From assembly GCA_016841445.1 (NCBI GenBank), contig JAENZD010000006.1, positions 1 through 64,000 on the forward strand: a stretch of DNA of 64,000 nt, written 5' to 3'. Position numbers and translations under genes: made by a program. The notes below the pieces were generated by a model. That model was given only the letters and a program-made list of their open reading frames with translations. It had not been told where the DNA came from and made no database searches. Below, in pieces: positions 42,688-51,801 of this stretch (positions are counted from its first letter, which is position 1; each line of letters begins with the position of its first letter). The stretch comes from Anaerolineaceae bacterium (GTDB taxonomy: Bacteria; Chloroflexota; Anaerolineae; Anaerolineales; Anaerolineaceae).

Positions 42688-44573
42688 GCGACAACCAACA
42701 TAAGCAAAACGAACAAGAGCAAAAACAGCAATCCGGCCACCGTTCCCCCATGGGTATGGGACGCGGCGGCCCCATGGCGATGATGCGCGGCGAGAAAGCC
42801 CGCGACTTCAAGGGTACTTTCAAACGACTGGTGAGCTATTTAGGCAAATATAACCTGCTGATCCTTGGCGTACTGGTGGTCGCGGCAGCATCCACCATCT
42901 TTACCATTCTCGGGCCGAAGATCCTGGGCCGGGCGACAACCCAGCTATTTAAGGATGTAGTGGCGGAGATCACAGGGACAGGCAGCGGGGTTAACTACAA
43001 CGTGATTGGCAGGATCCTGATCCAGGTGCTGACCCTGTATGTGATCTCAGCTTTCCTGGCATTCATCCAGGGGTATATCATGGCGGGGATCGCGACCGAT
43101 ATCACATACCGCTTCAGGCAGGATATTGCGGCGAAGATCAACAGGCTGCCCCTGCAGTACTTCGACCGGGTCAGCCAGGGTGAGGTGCTCTCCCGTGTGA
43201 CCAATGATGTGGACACCGTCAGCCAGACCCTCAACCAGAGCCTTTCGCAGATCATTACCTCGGTCACCAGCGTGATCGGTATTTTAGTGATGATGCTGAC
43301 GATCAGCTGGCAGATGACGCTGATTGCACTGCTGACAATCCCTCTGTCGATCGTGGTGGTCAGCCTGATTGTTAAAAAATCACAGAAGTATTTCATGCAG
43401 CAGCAGAACTACCTGGGGCATGTCAACGGGCACGTAGAAGAGATGTTTGGTGGTCATACCGTTGTGAAAGCTTTCAATGCTGAAGAAGAATCGGTTAAGA
43501 CTTTCGACAAGCTCAATGAGACACTCTTCAGTTCAGCGTGGATCTCTCAATTCCTCTCTCATTTGATGATGCCCATCATGCGCTTGATCAGCAACCTGGG
43601 TTATGTAGCGGTCAGCATCCTGGGCGGCTACTACGCCATCCAGGAGATGGTTACGGTTGGGGATATCCAGGCTTTCATCCAGTATGTACAGCAGTTTAAT
43701 CAACCGATAATGCAGATCGCCAATATCTCCAACGTCCTACAGCAAACGGCTGCGGCCGCTGAGCGTGTTTTTCAGTTCATCAACGAACCGGAAGAGATCG
43801 CTGAAACTGAGGAACCGATCAAGCTGGACCATGTTGAGGGGTCCGTTGAATTCAGAAACGTGCAATTTGGTTATGAACCTGATACGGTCGTGATCAAAGA
43901 CCTGTCCTTCTCGGCTAAACCCGGGCAGAAGATTGCCATTGTTGGCCCGACAGGTGCCGGGAAGACCACCCTGGTCAAGCTGCTGATGCGCTTTTATGAT
44001 GTGAACGATGGTTCGATCCTGGTGGATGGACACAATATCCAGGATTTCACCCGGGCAGATCTGCGAAAAATGTTTGCCATGGTGCTGCAGGATACCTGGT
44101 TGTATAATGATACGATTTGCGAGAACATCCGCTATGGGCGTGAAGATGCTACGGATGAGGAGGTTTGCCAGGCGGCTGAAACCGCCCATGTCGATCACTT
44201 CATCCGCACCTTGCCGGGAGGATTTGAGATGGTTCTCAATGAAGAAGCGAGCAATATCTCCTCCGGGCAGAAGCAGCTCCTGACGATCGCCCGTGCAGTG
44301 CTGGCAGACCCGCCCATGCTGATATTGGATGAGGCGACAAGTTCGGTTGATACTCGCACCGAGGTCCTGATCCAGCAGGCTATGGACCGACTGATGCACG
44401 GACGGACCAGCTTTATCATCGCCCACCGGCTCTCGACCATCCGCAACGCCGACCTGATATTGGTGATCCGTGATGGCGATATCGTGGAGAAGGGCAAGCA
44501 TGAGGAACTTCTGGAGCAGAAGGGCTTTTATGCTGACCTGTATAACAGCCAGTTTGAAATGGTGTCGGTATAA
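42684..44573 (+). CDS. Heterodimeric ABC exporter subunit, active ATP site
   Basis: 629 residues: a hydrophilic, Gln-rich N-terminus, six spans (about 45-330) and an ATPase domain with Walker A GPTGAGKTT (near 421), signature ISSGQKQLL (near 523) and Walker B MLILDEATSSVD with the catalytic Glu. Its signature is SSGQ instead of SGGQ. In a heterodimer this weak signature faces the degenerate site of the partner, leaving one active site. The pair probably exports drugs or lipids. It ends the MarR operon. Confidence 0.9.
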   Translation: MSDNQHKQNEQEQKQQSGHRSPMGMGRGGPMAMMRGEKARDFKGTFKRLVSYLGKYNLLILGVLVVAAASTIFTILGPKILGRATTQLFKDVVAEITGTGSGVNYNVIGRILIQVLTLYVISAFLAFIQGYIMAGIATDITYRFRQDIAAKINRLPLQYFDRVSQGEVLSRVTNDVDTVSQTLNQSLSQIITSVTSVIGILVMMLTISWQMTLIALLTIPLSIVVVSLIVKKSQKYFMQQQNYLGHVNGHVEEMFGGHTVVKAFNAEEESVKTFDKLNETLFSSAWISQFLSHLMMPIMRLISNLGYVAVSILGGYYAIQEMVTVGDIQAFIQYVQQFNQPIMQIANISNVLQQTAAAAERVFQFINEPEEIAETEEPIKLDHVEGSVEFRNVQFGYEPDTVVIKDLSFSAKPGQKIAIVGPTGAGKTTLVKLLMRFYDVNDGSILVDGHNIQDFTRADLRKMFAMVLQDTWLYNDTICENIRYGREDATDEEVCQAAETAHVDHFIRTLPGGFEMVLNEEASNISSGQKQLLTIARAVLADPPMLILDEATSSVDTRTEVLIQQAMDRLMHGRTSFIIAHRLSTIRNADLILVIRDGDIVEKGKHEELLEQKGFYADLYNSQFEMVSV

Positions 44574-44617
44574 GCTGTTAGACGAATGGGCTTTCCAGGA
44601 TATTCCAGACGGATTTC

Positions 44618-44646
44618 TTGACTTTTGGGAATGAGAGTCCTATAAT
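44618..44646 (+). promoter_or_regulatory. Promoter of the his operon
   Basis: TTGACT (44618-44623), a 17-nt spacer and a consensus TATAAT (44641-44646). Transcription should start near 44652-44654, three to five nt before the leader ATG at 44657. Confidence 0.85.
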
Positions 44647-44656
44647 CATGCCAATT

Positions 44657-44734
44657 ATGTTTAAATCATTTCTCGGCCACCACCATCATACCAATTACAA
44701 TCCCTCTTTGAGCGAGGTTTCGCTGGCCGTTTAA
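44657..44734 (+). CDS. hisL: his operon leader peptide
   Basis: A 25-codon frame from ATG 44657 with four consecutive His codons (CAC CAC CAT CAT, residues 8-11), the hallmark of his attenuation. It ends 36 nt before a terminator hairpin, ahead of hisD. When His-tRNA is scarce the ribosome stalls at these codons and the terminator should not form. There is almost no 5' leader before the ATG and no Shine-Dalgarno, so translation appears leaderless. TGAGCG (44709-44714) could pair with CGCTCA (44777-44782) of the terminator as part of an antiterminator. Confidence 0.88.
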   Translation: MFKSFLGHHHHTNYNPSLSEVSLAV

Positions 44735-44770
44735 GTTATCAGAATTATTTCGAAAACAAAAAGCAAACAA

Positions 44771-44798
44771 AAATCCCGCTCAGCGGGATTTTTTTATT
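44771..44798 (+). terminator. his attenuator terminator
   Basis: AAATCCCGC (44771-44779) pairs with GCGGGATTT (44783-44791) around a 3-nt loop, followed by a T-rich tail TTTTATTT. It lies 14 nt before hisD, after the leader peptide. The hisD ribosome site AGGAG follows at 44800. Confidence 0.93.
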
Positions 44799-44811
44799 TA
44801 GGAGAAATCGC

Positions 44812-46152
44812 ATGATCAAAATATTTTCAACTGAAGCAGCACGGCAAACCATCCTTAAACGGGTTCCACTCGATAATATGCAAGTTTCATCTGGTTTGCT
44901 TGAGAGCATCCAGAGATTATTTGGTGAACCGCTCAGCCCTGATGAAGCCGTCAGGCAGATCCTTAAAGAGATCCGGCTAGATGGTGATGCTGCTTTGCAG
45001 CGCTGGTCATCCAAAATTGATGGTTTGGAAGAGAAACATTTCCGTGTGCCAAAGGAAGCGATCAAAACCGCTTCCAGTCAGATCACTAAAGAAGAGCGAA
45101 ATGCATTATTCGTTTCTGCTGAGCGAATCCGGTGGTTCTTTTCAGAACAACCAGCCTCTTCATGGACCTTCAAAGACGGCAGCGGCATGCTGGGTATGCT
45201 CGTCAGACCGATTCGGCGGGTTGGACTCTATGTTCCCGGCGGTACGGCACCGCTAGCGTCATCGGTGTTGATGACGGTGATCCCGGCCCAGGTGGCTGGC
45301 GTTGACGAGGTTGTGCTCGTTGTCCCACCGATGAAAGGGACCGGGGAAATCGCGCCGATCATTTTAGCAGCAGCGGAGCTCCTGGGAATTGAGGAAGTTT
45401 ACATGTTGGGAGGTGCCCAGGCTATTGGCGCGCTGGCATTTGGGACCGAAAGCATTCGACCGGTGGATAAGATCTTTGGTCCTGGCAATATTTTTGTGAC
45501 CCTGGCAAAGCGGCAGGTTTTTGGTGTGGTCGGTATTGATGGCCTGGCTGGGCCTACTGAAACCATGGTGATTGCAGATGAGACAGCTAACCCTGGCTGG
45601 GTGGCTTGGGATCTGCTGGCTCAGGCAGAGCATGATATTTTAGCCTCAGCGATTTTGCTGACTTCATCCAAAGCTTTGGCAAATGCTGTTCAAGACGCGG
45701 TAACTGAGCAGCTCGCCACTTTGCCGAGAGCAGAGATCCTGGAAAAATCGCTGAGTACTAATTCCGGGATTGTGCTTTCGGAAAGCCTGGAAGAATCGAT
45801 TGCTTTAGCCAATGCTTATGCACCGGAGCACTTGTGTCTTTCCATCGAAAACCCCACGCCCGTGGTGGAGAAAATCACTGCGGCGGGTGGGATCTTTGTG
45901 GGTGATTATTCCTGTGAGGTCCTGGGTGATTATACGGCTGGCCCCAGTCATGTGATGCCCACCAGTGGTACTGCACGATTTGCGTCCGCCCTGAATGTTC
46001 TGGACTTTGTACACTTTATCAACCTGGCTGCTCTTGATGATCAGACAGCGGTTGGCTTATGTGATCCAGCTGCGGTGATTGCCCGATCTGAAGGATTGGA
46101 GGCGCACGCTCGTGCAGCAGATGCAAGAAATCCATCTAAGCAGCGTAAATAG
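44812..46152 (+). CDS. hisD: Histidinol dehydrogenase
   Basis: 446 residues. Typical segments are RVGLYVPGGTAPLASSVLMTVIPAQVAGV, GAQAIGALAFGTESIRPVDKIFGPGN, the metal-binding QAEHD (about residue 270) and, near the end, GDYTAGPSHVMPTSGTARFASALNV. It oxidises histidinol to histidine with two NAD. As first gene of the operon it is directly behind the attenuator. A gap of about 255 nt before hisG contains no gene. Confidence 0.96.
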   Translation: MIKIFSTEAARQTILKRVPLDNMQVSSGLLESIQRLFGEPLSPDEAVRQILKEIRLDGDAALQRWSSKIDGLEEKHFRVPKEAIKTASSQITKEERNALFVSAERIRWFFSEQPASSWTFKDGSGMLGMLVRPIRRVGLYVPGGTAPLASSVLMTVIPAQVAGVDEVVLVVPPMKGTGEIAPIILAAAELLGIEEVYMLGGAQAIGALAFGTESIRPVDKIFGPGNIFVTLAKRQVFGVVGIDGLAGPTETMVIADETANPGWVAWDLLAQAEHDILASAILLTSSKALANAVQDAVTEQLATLPRAEILEKSLSTNSGIVLSESLEESIALANAYAPEHLCLSIENPTPVVEKITAAGGIFVGDYSCEVLGDYTAGPSHVMPTSGTARFASALNVLDFVHFINLAALDDQTAVGLCDPAAVIARSEGLEAHARAADARNPSKQRK

Positions 46153-46407
46153 TGACTGACTCGATCTGGCAAGAAATTACTCAATCCGTGGATATGCACG
46201 AGAAGAATATTGAAAGTATGACAAATCGTCACTGGTTCTGATAGGTTCCAAACATGAGAAAAAATACCTTGACCATTGACCGAGCACAACAGTATTCAAA
46301 CAAGATCTCAAATATCTCGCAGGATTTTGATATCTGAAATGGAATCAAAAAAACAACAATGGTAAGGACTGCCAACCAGAAACACCTTTTTATTGTTAGG
46401 AGGATTT

Positions 46408-47430
46408 ATGTTTATATTGAACGGAGAAGAACGCAAGATTCGAATAGCTCTACCGAGTAAGGGGAGGCTTTCAGAAGACAGCCTTCAACTGATGGAAAAA
46501 TCGGGCTTGTCCATCAAACGGCCAAATATTCGCCAATATCAAGCGAGTATCCCCTCTTTGCCCGGGGTGGAAGTTTTGTTCCAGAGGGCTGGGGACATTG
46601 CCCTGAGCGTCAGGGATGGTATTGTGGATTTGGGCATTACGGGGTTGGATGTTGTGTCAGAAACAGCAGATGGTACCAATCAAATTTTGGTGATGCTGGA
46701 TGATCTGGGGTTTGGCCAATGCAGGTTATGTGCGATTGTGCCCGAATTTGCGGAGGATGTTAACTGTTTGCAGGATGTAAAGAAATTGATCTCTTCAAAG
46801 CGGGATAACATCAGGGTCGCCACCAAGTTCCCAAATCTGACCAGAAGGTTTTTTGAACAACAAAATTTTGTAAATGTTGATTATATCGAGGCAGAAGGGG
46901 CGCTGGAAATTGCGCCGCTGATTGGTTATGCGGATATGATCACAGACCTTGTTTCTTCCGGCATGACGCTGCGGGATAACCGTCTTAAGATCCTGGATGA
47001 TGGACTCATCCTTGAATCCCAGGCTTGTTTGATTGCCAACCAGAAAAACCTTGTGGCCTCACCCCAGGTTATGGAGACCGCCAGGCTGTTACTGGAGTTC
47101 ATTGTGGCATATTTGAGGGCGGAGAACAACGTGGCTGTTTTTGCGAATATCCGGGGCCGCTCTGTGGAAGAAATTGCCGGGTTGATCCTCGATAAAAAGA
47201 TCATTCGGGGGTTGCAGGGCCCCACCATTTCAAAGGTGATCACACATCAGGGTGAGAACTGGTTTGCTGTCAATTTGATCATCAAGAAGAATCAATTGGC
47301 AGAAGCGATCAAGGAGATCCGTTCAATCGGGGGCAGCGGAGTTGTTGTGACGCCGGTCAATTTCATCTTTGAGGAAGAGCCCGAGGCGTACACCACAATG
47401 CTGGCGAATTTACGGAGGGACAATGGCTGA
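46408..47430 (+). CDS. hisG: ATP phosphoribosyltransferase (long form)
   Basis: 340 residues from ATG 46408, with TTAGGAGG upstream. Catalytic part: IRIALPSKGRLSEDSL, AGDIALSVRDGIVDLGITGLD. The C-terminal regulatory domain (SPTIS-type segment, then WFAVNLIIKKNQLAEAIKEIRSIGGSGVVVTPV) identifies the long form, which needs no HisZ and is inhibited by histidine. It is longer than most, with extra residues near 255-275. It makes phosphoribosyl-ATP, the first step. Confidence 0.93.
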   Translation: MFILNGEERKIRIALPSKGRLSEDSLQLMEKSGLSIKRPNIRQYQASIPSLPGVEVLFQRAGDIALSVRDGIVDLGITGLDVVSETADGTNQILVMLDDLGFGQCRLCAIVPEFAEDVNCLQDVKKLISSKRDNIRVATKFPNLTRRFFEQQNFVNVDYIEAEGALEIAPLIGYADMITDLVSSGMTLRDNRLKILDDGLILESQACLIANQKNLVASPQVMETARLLLEFIVAYLRAENNVAVFANIRGRSVEEIAGLILDKKIIRGLQGPTISKVITHQGENWFAVNLIIKKNQLAEAIKEIRSIGGSGVVVTPVNFIFEEEPEAYTTMLANLRRDNG

Positions 47431-48511
47431 TCGATTTTTGCGGGATCATATTCAATCCATTAAACCCTATGAACCCGTTATCCCCATCGATGTGCTTTCA
47501 AAAGAGTTAGGACTTCCCCTGGATAAGCTGATCAAACTGGACGCGAATGAAAACCCCTTTGGGATGCCGCCTTCAGCCATGAAAAGGCTTGCAAACTTAG
47601 CTTTTGGGCATATTTACCCGGACCCAGAAGCCAGGTACCTGAAAAGGCACCTATCACAGGTCCTGGGTGTGCCGTATCAAAATATCGTGGTGGGTGCAGG
47701 CTCAGATGAGTTGATTGACCTGATCATGCGGGTTATTTTAGGACCGGGCGAGAAATTGCTCAACTGCCCGCCCACATTTAGTTTCTACAGCGCGAATGGC
47801 CAAGTCAACAACCTTGATGTCGTGAATGTGCAGCGCAAACCGGATTTTTCCCTCGATTTCCAGGGGATTGAGCAAGCGGTTGGCAGCGGCGCAAAGCTGA
47901 TCTTTTTAGCCAACCCCAATAACCCGGATGGTGGTTTGATCCCTCCTGAAGTTATCAACGAGCTGCTGTCATTACCCGTTATGGTTGTCATGGATGAGGC
48001 CTACATTGAATTTGCCCAGGGCTACCGCAGCCTGGTATCTGAAGTGATGCAAAGAGAGAACCTGATCGTCTTACGCACCTTCAGCAAATGGGGCGGGTTG
48101 GCCGGCCTGCGCCTGGGCTATGGCATTTTCCCTGAAGCAATTGCTGCGGCCATCATGAAAATCAAGCAGCCTTACAATGTATCGGTTGCGGCGGCTGAAG
48201 CAGGGTTGGGGGCATTGGATGATTTGACGCTCCTGAATGATCGCGCAGAACAAATCATTTCTGAGAGGAAGCGAGTGATGTTGAGATTGGAAAAGCTTGA
48301 TTTCTTATCTCCTTACCCCAGCTCAACCAATTTTATCCTCAACAAAGTTATCGAACGCGATGCTTACCAGATCAAACAGGCCCTTGCCCAGCGCGGCATC
48401 TTGATTCGTTATTTCAATACCCCTGGCCTGAGGGATCATATCCGGATCAGTATTGGGAGAGAAGAAGACAATAACCGCTTATTAGAAGCCCTGGAGGCAT
48501 TAAAAGCATGA
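47423..48511 (+). CDS. hisC: Histidinol-phosphate aminotransferase
   Basis: 362 residues from ATG 47423, GGAGG upstream, overlapping hisG by 8 nt. Class I/II PLP enzyme: IKLDANENPFG, VVGAGSDELIDLIMR, FLANPNNPDGG, MVVMDEAYIEFA and the PLP lysine in TFSKWGGLAGLRLGYG. Converts imidazole acetol phosphate to histidinol phosphate. Confidence 0.95.
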   Translation: MADRFLRDHIQSIKPYEPVIPIDVLSKELGLPLDKLIKLDANENPFGMPPSAMKRLANLAFGHIYPDPEARYLKRHLSQVLGVPYQNIVVGAGSDELIDLIMRVILGPGEKLLNCPPTFSFYSANGQVNNLDVVNVQRKPDFSLDFQGIEQAVGSGAKLIFLANPNNPDGGLIPPEVINELLSLPVMVVMDEAYIEFAQGYRSLVSEVMQRENLIVLRTFSKWGGLAGLRLGYGIFPEAIAAAIMKIKQPYNVSVAAAEAGLGALDDLTLLNDRAEQIISERKRVMLRLEKLDFLSPYPSSTNFILNKVIERDAYQIKQALAQRGILIRYFNTPGLRDHIRISIGREEDNNRLLEALEALKA

Positions 48512-49095
48512 GAACAGCAAAGATCCAAAGAAAAACCAACGAGACCGATATCCAACTGGTGCTGAACCTTGACGGTTCCGGACGTTATAACATCAACACC
48601 GGCATCCCTTTTTTTGACCACATGCTGGCCCAGGTGGCCGTGCATGGTTTATTTGATATTGAGATCAGCGCAAAGGGTGACCTGGCCGTGGACCCGCATC
48701 ACACGATTGAAGATGTTGGATTAGCCCTCGGGCAGGCGTTTCAAGAGGCCCTGGGTGATAAAAGCGGTATTGAGCGGATGGGGCAAGCGCTCGTCCCGAT
48801 GGATGAATCATTATGCGGGGTGGTGGTAGACTTTTCCGGCAGGCCTTACTTTGTCTTCAATGCGAAATGGGAAGACCCCCGGGTTGCGGATATCCCCGTG
48901 ACATTGATTGAACACTTTTTCCATTCCTTCAGCGTGACTGCCAGGGCAACACTCCATGCGCAGATATACTACGGCAAGGATAACCACCACAAGATCGAGG
49001 GACTGTTCAAAGCCTTTGGCCGGTCTTTAAAGGGAGCGGCAGCATTAGATCCGCGTCGCGCCAATAATATTCCCAGTTCAAAAGGTGTTTTATGA
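48508..49095 (+). CDS. hisB: Imidazoleglycerol-phosphate dehydratase
   Basis: 195 residues, monofunctional (no N-terminal phosphatase). Metal-binding motifs: GIPFFDHMLAQVAVHGLFD, DPHHTIEDVGLALGQA and, in the second half, HFFHSFSVTARATLHAQ. It starts inside the hisC stop (ATGA overlap). The missing phosphatase domain means histidinol phosphate must be dephosphorylated by another protein. Confidence 0.96.
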   Translation: MRTAKIQRKTNETDIQLVLNLDGSGRYNINTGIPFFDHMLAQVAVHGLFDIEISAKGDLAVDPHHTIEDVGLALGQAFQEALGDKSGIERMGQALVPMDESLCGVVVDFSGRPYFVFNAKWEDPRVADIPVTLIEHFFHSFSVTARATLHAQIYYGKDNHHKIEGLFKAFGRSLKGAAALDPRRANNIPSSKGVL

Positions 49096-49703
49096 AAATT
49101 GTAATGATTGATTATGGTGTGGGTAACTTACGATCGGTTCACAAGGCCCTTGCATCGGTTGGGGCCGAAGTGGTTCAATCAGATGATCCTGAAACGATCC
49201 TGGCCGGTGAGAAAGTCGTGTTACCTGGGGTTGGTGCCTTCAAAGACGGGATGCGGGGGCTGCAAGCGCGTCATTTAATCGATGTTCTTGATATCATTGC
49301 TGCCCGCCGCACCCCCTTGTTGGGAATTTGCCTGGGAATGCAGTTGTTTTTTAGCAGCAGTTCAGAAATGGGCGAAACAAAGGGATTGGGTTTTGTGGGT
49401 GGAAAGGTTCTGCCATTTCCTGAAAATGAGCTGAAGGTACCCCAAACGGGGTGGAACCAGCTTCAAATTGATCCATCACAGCCCCTGTTCAACGGTATGC
49501 AGGACAAATCTCACGTCTATTTCAACCATGGTTATTATTGTGAACCTGCTGACCCATCAGACGCAATTGCCAGAACGGATTACGGTGTGGCTTTTGCTGC
49601 TTCAATTCACCGCGGTTCTATTTATGGCGTCCAGTTCCATCCTGAGAAAAGCCAGGATGTAGGGCTGCAGATCTTAAAGAATTTCGTGGAGGAATGCCTA
49701 TGA
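49092..49703 (+). CDS. hisH: Imidazole glycerol phosphate synthase, glutaminase subunit
   Basis: 203 residues, class I glutamine amidotransferase. The nucleophile Cys is in LLGICLGMQLFF, and the His-Glu pair in GVQFHPEKSQ near the end; the start is MIDYGVGNLRSVHKAL. It supplies ammonia to HisF. ATGA overlap with hisB. Confidence 0.96.
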   Translation: MKIVMIDYGVGNLRSVHKALASVGAEVVQSDDPETILAGEKVVLPGVGAFKDGMRGLQARHLIDVLDIIAARRTPLLGICLGMQLFFSSSSEMGETKGLGFVGGKVLPFPENELKVPQTGWNQLQIDPSQPLFNGMQDKSHVYFNHGYYCEPADPSDAIARTDYGVAFAASIHRGSIYGVQFHPEKSQDVGLQILKNFVEECL

Positions 49704-50428
49704 ACAACTTCACAGTTTTCCCTGCGATTGACCTGCGCTCAGGCCGTGTTATCCGGCTGGAACAGGGGCAGAAGGAACACATCAAACGGTTTGGATTCCA
49801 ACCCGCCCAGGCTGCCCAGCAGTGGATTTTACAGGGGGCGGCGTGGCTGCATGTGGTCAACCTGGATGGTGCTTTTGGAGAGAACACACAAACCAACCTG
49901 ACGGCATTGGAGAAAATACTGGCCGTCTCGGAAGGCAAGGCCTCTCTCCAATATGGGGGCGGGCTGCGGTCTATTGAAACCATCCAGGAGGTCCTCTCAC
50001 TGGGTGCTGCACGTGTGATCCTTGGCACAGCAGCCGTTGAACAGCCCAGACTGGTGCAGGATGCACTAAATGCTTTTGGTGCTGAACGGGTTGTTTTGGG
50101 TCTGGATGCACGCGATGGTTTTATTCAGATTAAGGGTTGGGAGAAGGGTACGACTTTGACCCCCATTAATCTAGCCAAACAGTTCATCCCTGATGGGCTG
50201 CAAACTATTATATATACCAATGTCAGGCGTGATGGCATGCAGGGGGGCGTGGATATCCAGGGCACCCAACAACTTGCTGATGAAACCGGTTTGTCGGTAA
50301 TCGCAAGCGGTGGTGTTGGGACCCTTGAGGATATCCAGAGGGTTAAAGAATCGGGCTTATCTGGCGTTATCGTTGGAAGAGCATTGTATGAAAAGCGTTT
50401 CACATTATTGGAGGCGATAAAATGTTAG
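49700..50428 (+). CDS. hisA: ProFAR isomerase
   Basis: 242 residues from ATG 49700, which has GGAGG 7 nt upstream; an ATG two codons earlier is too close. TIM barrel with [18 protein letters not shown] (Asp general base), [13 protein letters not shown] and [13 protein letters not shown] (phosphate sites). It opens the ribosyl ring of ProFAR. ATGA overlap with hisH. Confidence 0.94.
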   Translation: MNNFTVFPAIDLRSGRVIRLEQGQKEHIKRFGFQPAQAAQQWILQGAAWLHVVNLDGAFGENTQTNLTALEKILAVSEGKASLQYGGGLRSIETIQEVLSLGAARVILGTAAVEQPRLVQDALNAFGAERVVLGLDARDGFIQIKGWEKGTTLTPINLAKQFIPDGLQTIIYTNVRRDGMQGGVDIQGTQQLADETGLSVIASGGVGTLEDIQRVKESGLSGVIVGRALYEKRFTLLEAIKC

Positions 50429-51183
50429 CAAAACGGATCATTCCCTGTTTGGATATCAAAGACGGCAGAGTCGTTAAGGGAGTCAATTTCATTAATCTGC
50501 GTGATGCTGGTGATCCAGTAGAGCAAGCAAAGATCTATAACGATGCCGGGGCTGACGAATTGGTCTTCCTTGATATTTCAGCGAGTGTTGAAGGTCGGGA
50601 AACGATGGCGAAGGTCGTGACTGCCGTGGCGGACCATGTCTTCATGCCGCTGACGGTTGGCGGTGGGATCCGGACAGTAGAGGATATGCGCCGGCTGCTG
50701 GCGGCTGGCGCCGATAAGATCAGCATTAATACGGCTGCCGTTGACAACCCATCCCTGATTACGGGCGGTGCAAAACGGTTTGGCAGCCAATGCATCATCA
50801 TTGCAGTGGATGCCCGGAGAAACGGGGCTGGGGGCTGGGAGGTGCTGACCTATGGCGGCCGGAAGACGACCGGCCTGGATGCGGTTGCGTGGATCAGAAA
50901 AGCCGTTGAGATGGGCGCGGGTGAGGTTCTCCTGACCAGTATGGATGCTGACGGCACGCTCAGCGGTTACGACCTTGAGCTGACAGCGCTTGCTGCAGAA
51001 GGGGTGAACGTCCCCATCATTGCCAGCGGCGGTGCAGGCTGTGTGCAGGATTTTGCGGATGTGCTGACCCTTGGTAAAGCGGATGCAGCCCTGGCAGCGT
51101 CTCTTTTTCATGATAACCAGCTCAGCATCCCGGATTTGAAATCTTACCTGGCAGCGCACAATATCCCGGTCAGGATCACATGA
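50422..51183 (+). CDS. hisF: Imidazole glycerol phosphate synthase, cyclase subunit
   Basis: 253 residues. TIM barrel paralogue of His[20 protein letters not shown] (catalytic Asp), [13 protein letters not shown], then [11 protein letters not shown] (second Asp) and [11 protein letters not shown]. It condenses the HisH ammonia with PRFAR. It overlaps hisA by 7 nt. Confidence 0.97.
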   Translation: MLAKRIIPCLDIKDGRVVKGVNFINLRDAGDPVEQAKIYNDAGADELVFLDISASVEGRETMAKVVTAVADHVFMPLTVGGGIRTVEDMRRLLAAGADKISINTAAVDNPSLITGGAKRFGSQCIIIAVDARRNGAGGWEVLTYGGRKTTGLDAVAWIRKAVEMGAGEVLLTSMDADGTLSGYDLELTALAAEGVNVPIIASGGAGCVQDFADVLTLGKADAALAASLFHDNQLSIPDLKSYLAAHNIPVRIT

Positions 51184-51530
51184 TGAAAAAGGTTAATCCC
51201 AAAAACTTAACTGTGAACTATAACAAGCAGGGCCTGGTGCCTGCAGTTGTTCAGGACGATCGAACCAAACAGGTGTTGATGATGGCCTGGATGAATGAAG
51301 ACGCCCTCCGGCAAACCCAGGCTACAGGGCAGGCGACTTTTTGGAGCCGGAGCCGGAAGGAGCTGTGGCGTAAAGGTGAAACTTCAGGTAACACGCTGGA
51401 CGTGCGTGAGATGTGGATCGACTGTGACAATGACACGCTCCTGCTGCTGGTTGATCCTGCTGGGCCCGCCTGCCATACCGGAAATGTCAGCTGTTTTTAT
51501 CAAGCAATGGAGGATGAAGATGTTGGATGA
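51180..51530 (+). CDS. hisI: Phosphoribosyl-AMP cyclohydrolase
   Basis: 116 residues. Metal-binding Asp/Cys motifs: [19 protein letters not shown] and [27 protein letters not shown] stand-alone enzyme, not fused to HisE, though the next gene is hisE. Overlap of 4 nt with hisF. Confidence 0.95.
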   Translation: MMKKVNPKNLTVNYNKQGLVPAVVQDDRTKQVLMMAWMNEDALRQTQATGQATFWSRSRKELWRKGETSGNTLDVREMWIDCDNDTLLLLVDPAGPACHTGNVSCFYQAMEDEDVG

Positions 51531-51801
51531 ATTATTCGAGATCATTGAAGGGCGTAAAAAGGATCTGCCTGATGGCTCTTACACGGTACAGTTGATGAAT
51601 GCTGGGGAAAATGCGATCCTGAGAAAAATTGGGGAAGAATCCCTGGAGATCATCTTTGCTTCAAAGGATGAGGGCCGGCAGCGCCTGATCGAGGAATCAG
51701 CCGACCTGATCTATCATTTGTGGGTGCTGTTGTCTTATAAAGGGGTTTCACTGGAACAGGTGAAGGCAGAACTTGCAAAGCGGCATAAGAGTAAAAAATG
51801 A
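51520..51801 (+). CDS. hisE: Phosphoribosyl-ATP pyrophosphatase
   Basis: 93 residues from ATG 51520, with GGAGG at 51509-51513. The motif [16 protein letters not shown] followed by [14 protein letters not shown] is the HisE signature of the MazG-like fold. The open frame runs much further upstream, but only as a shadow of hisI. It overlaps hisI by 11 nt and the HAD gene by 4 nt. Confidence 0.94.
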   Translation: MLDELFEIIEGRKKDLPDGSYTVQLMNAGENAILRKIGEESLEIIFASKDEGRQRLIEESADLIYHLWVLLSYKGVSLEQVKAELAKRHKSKK

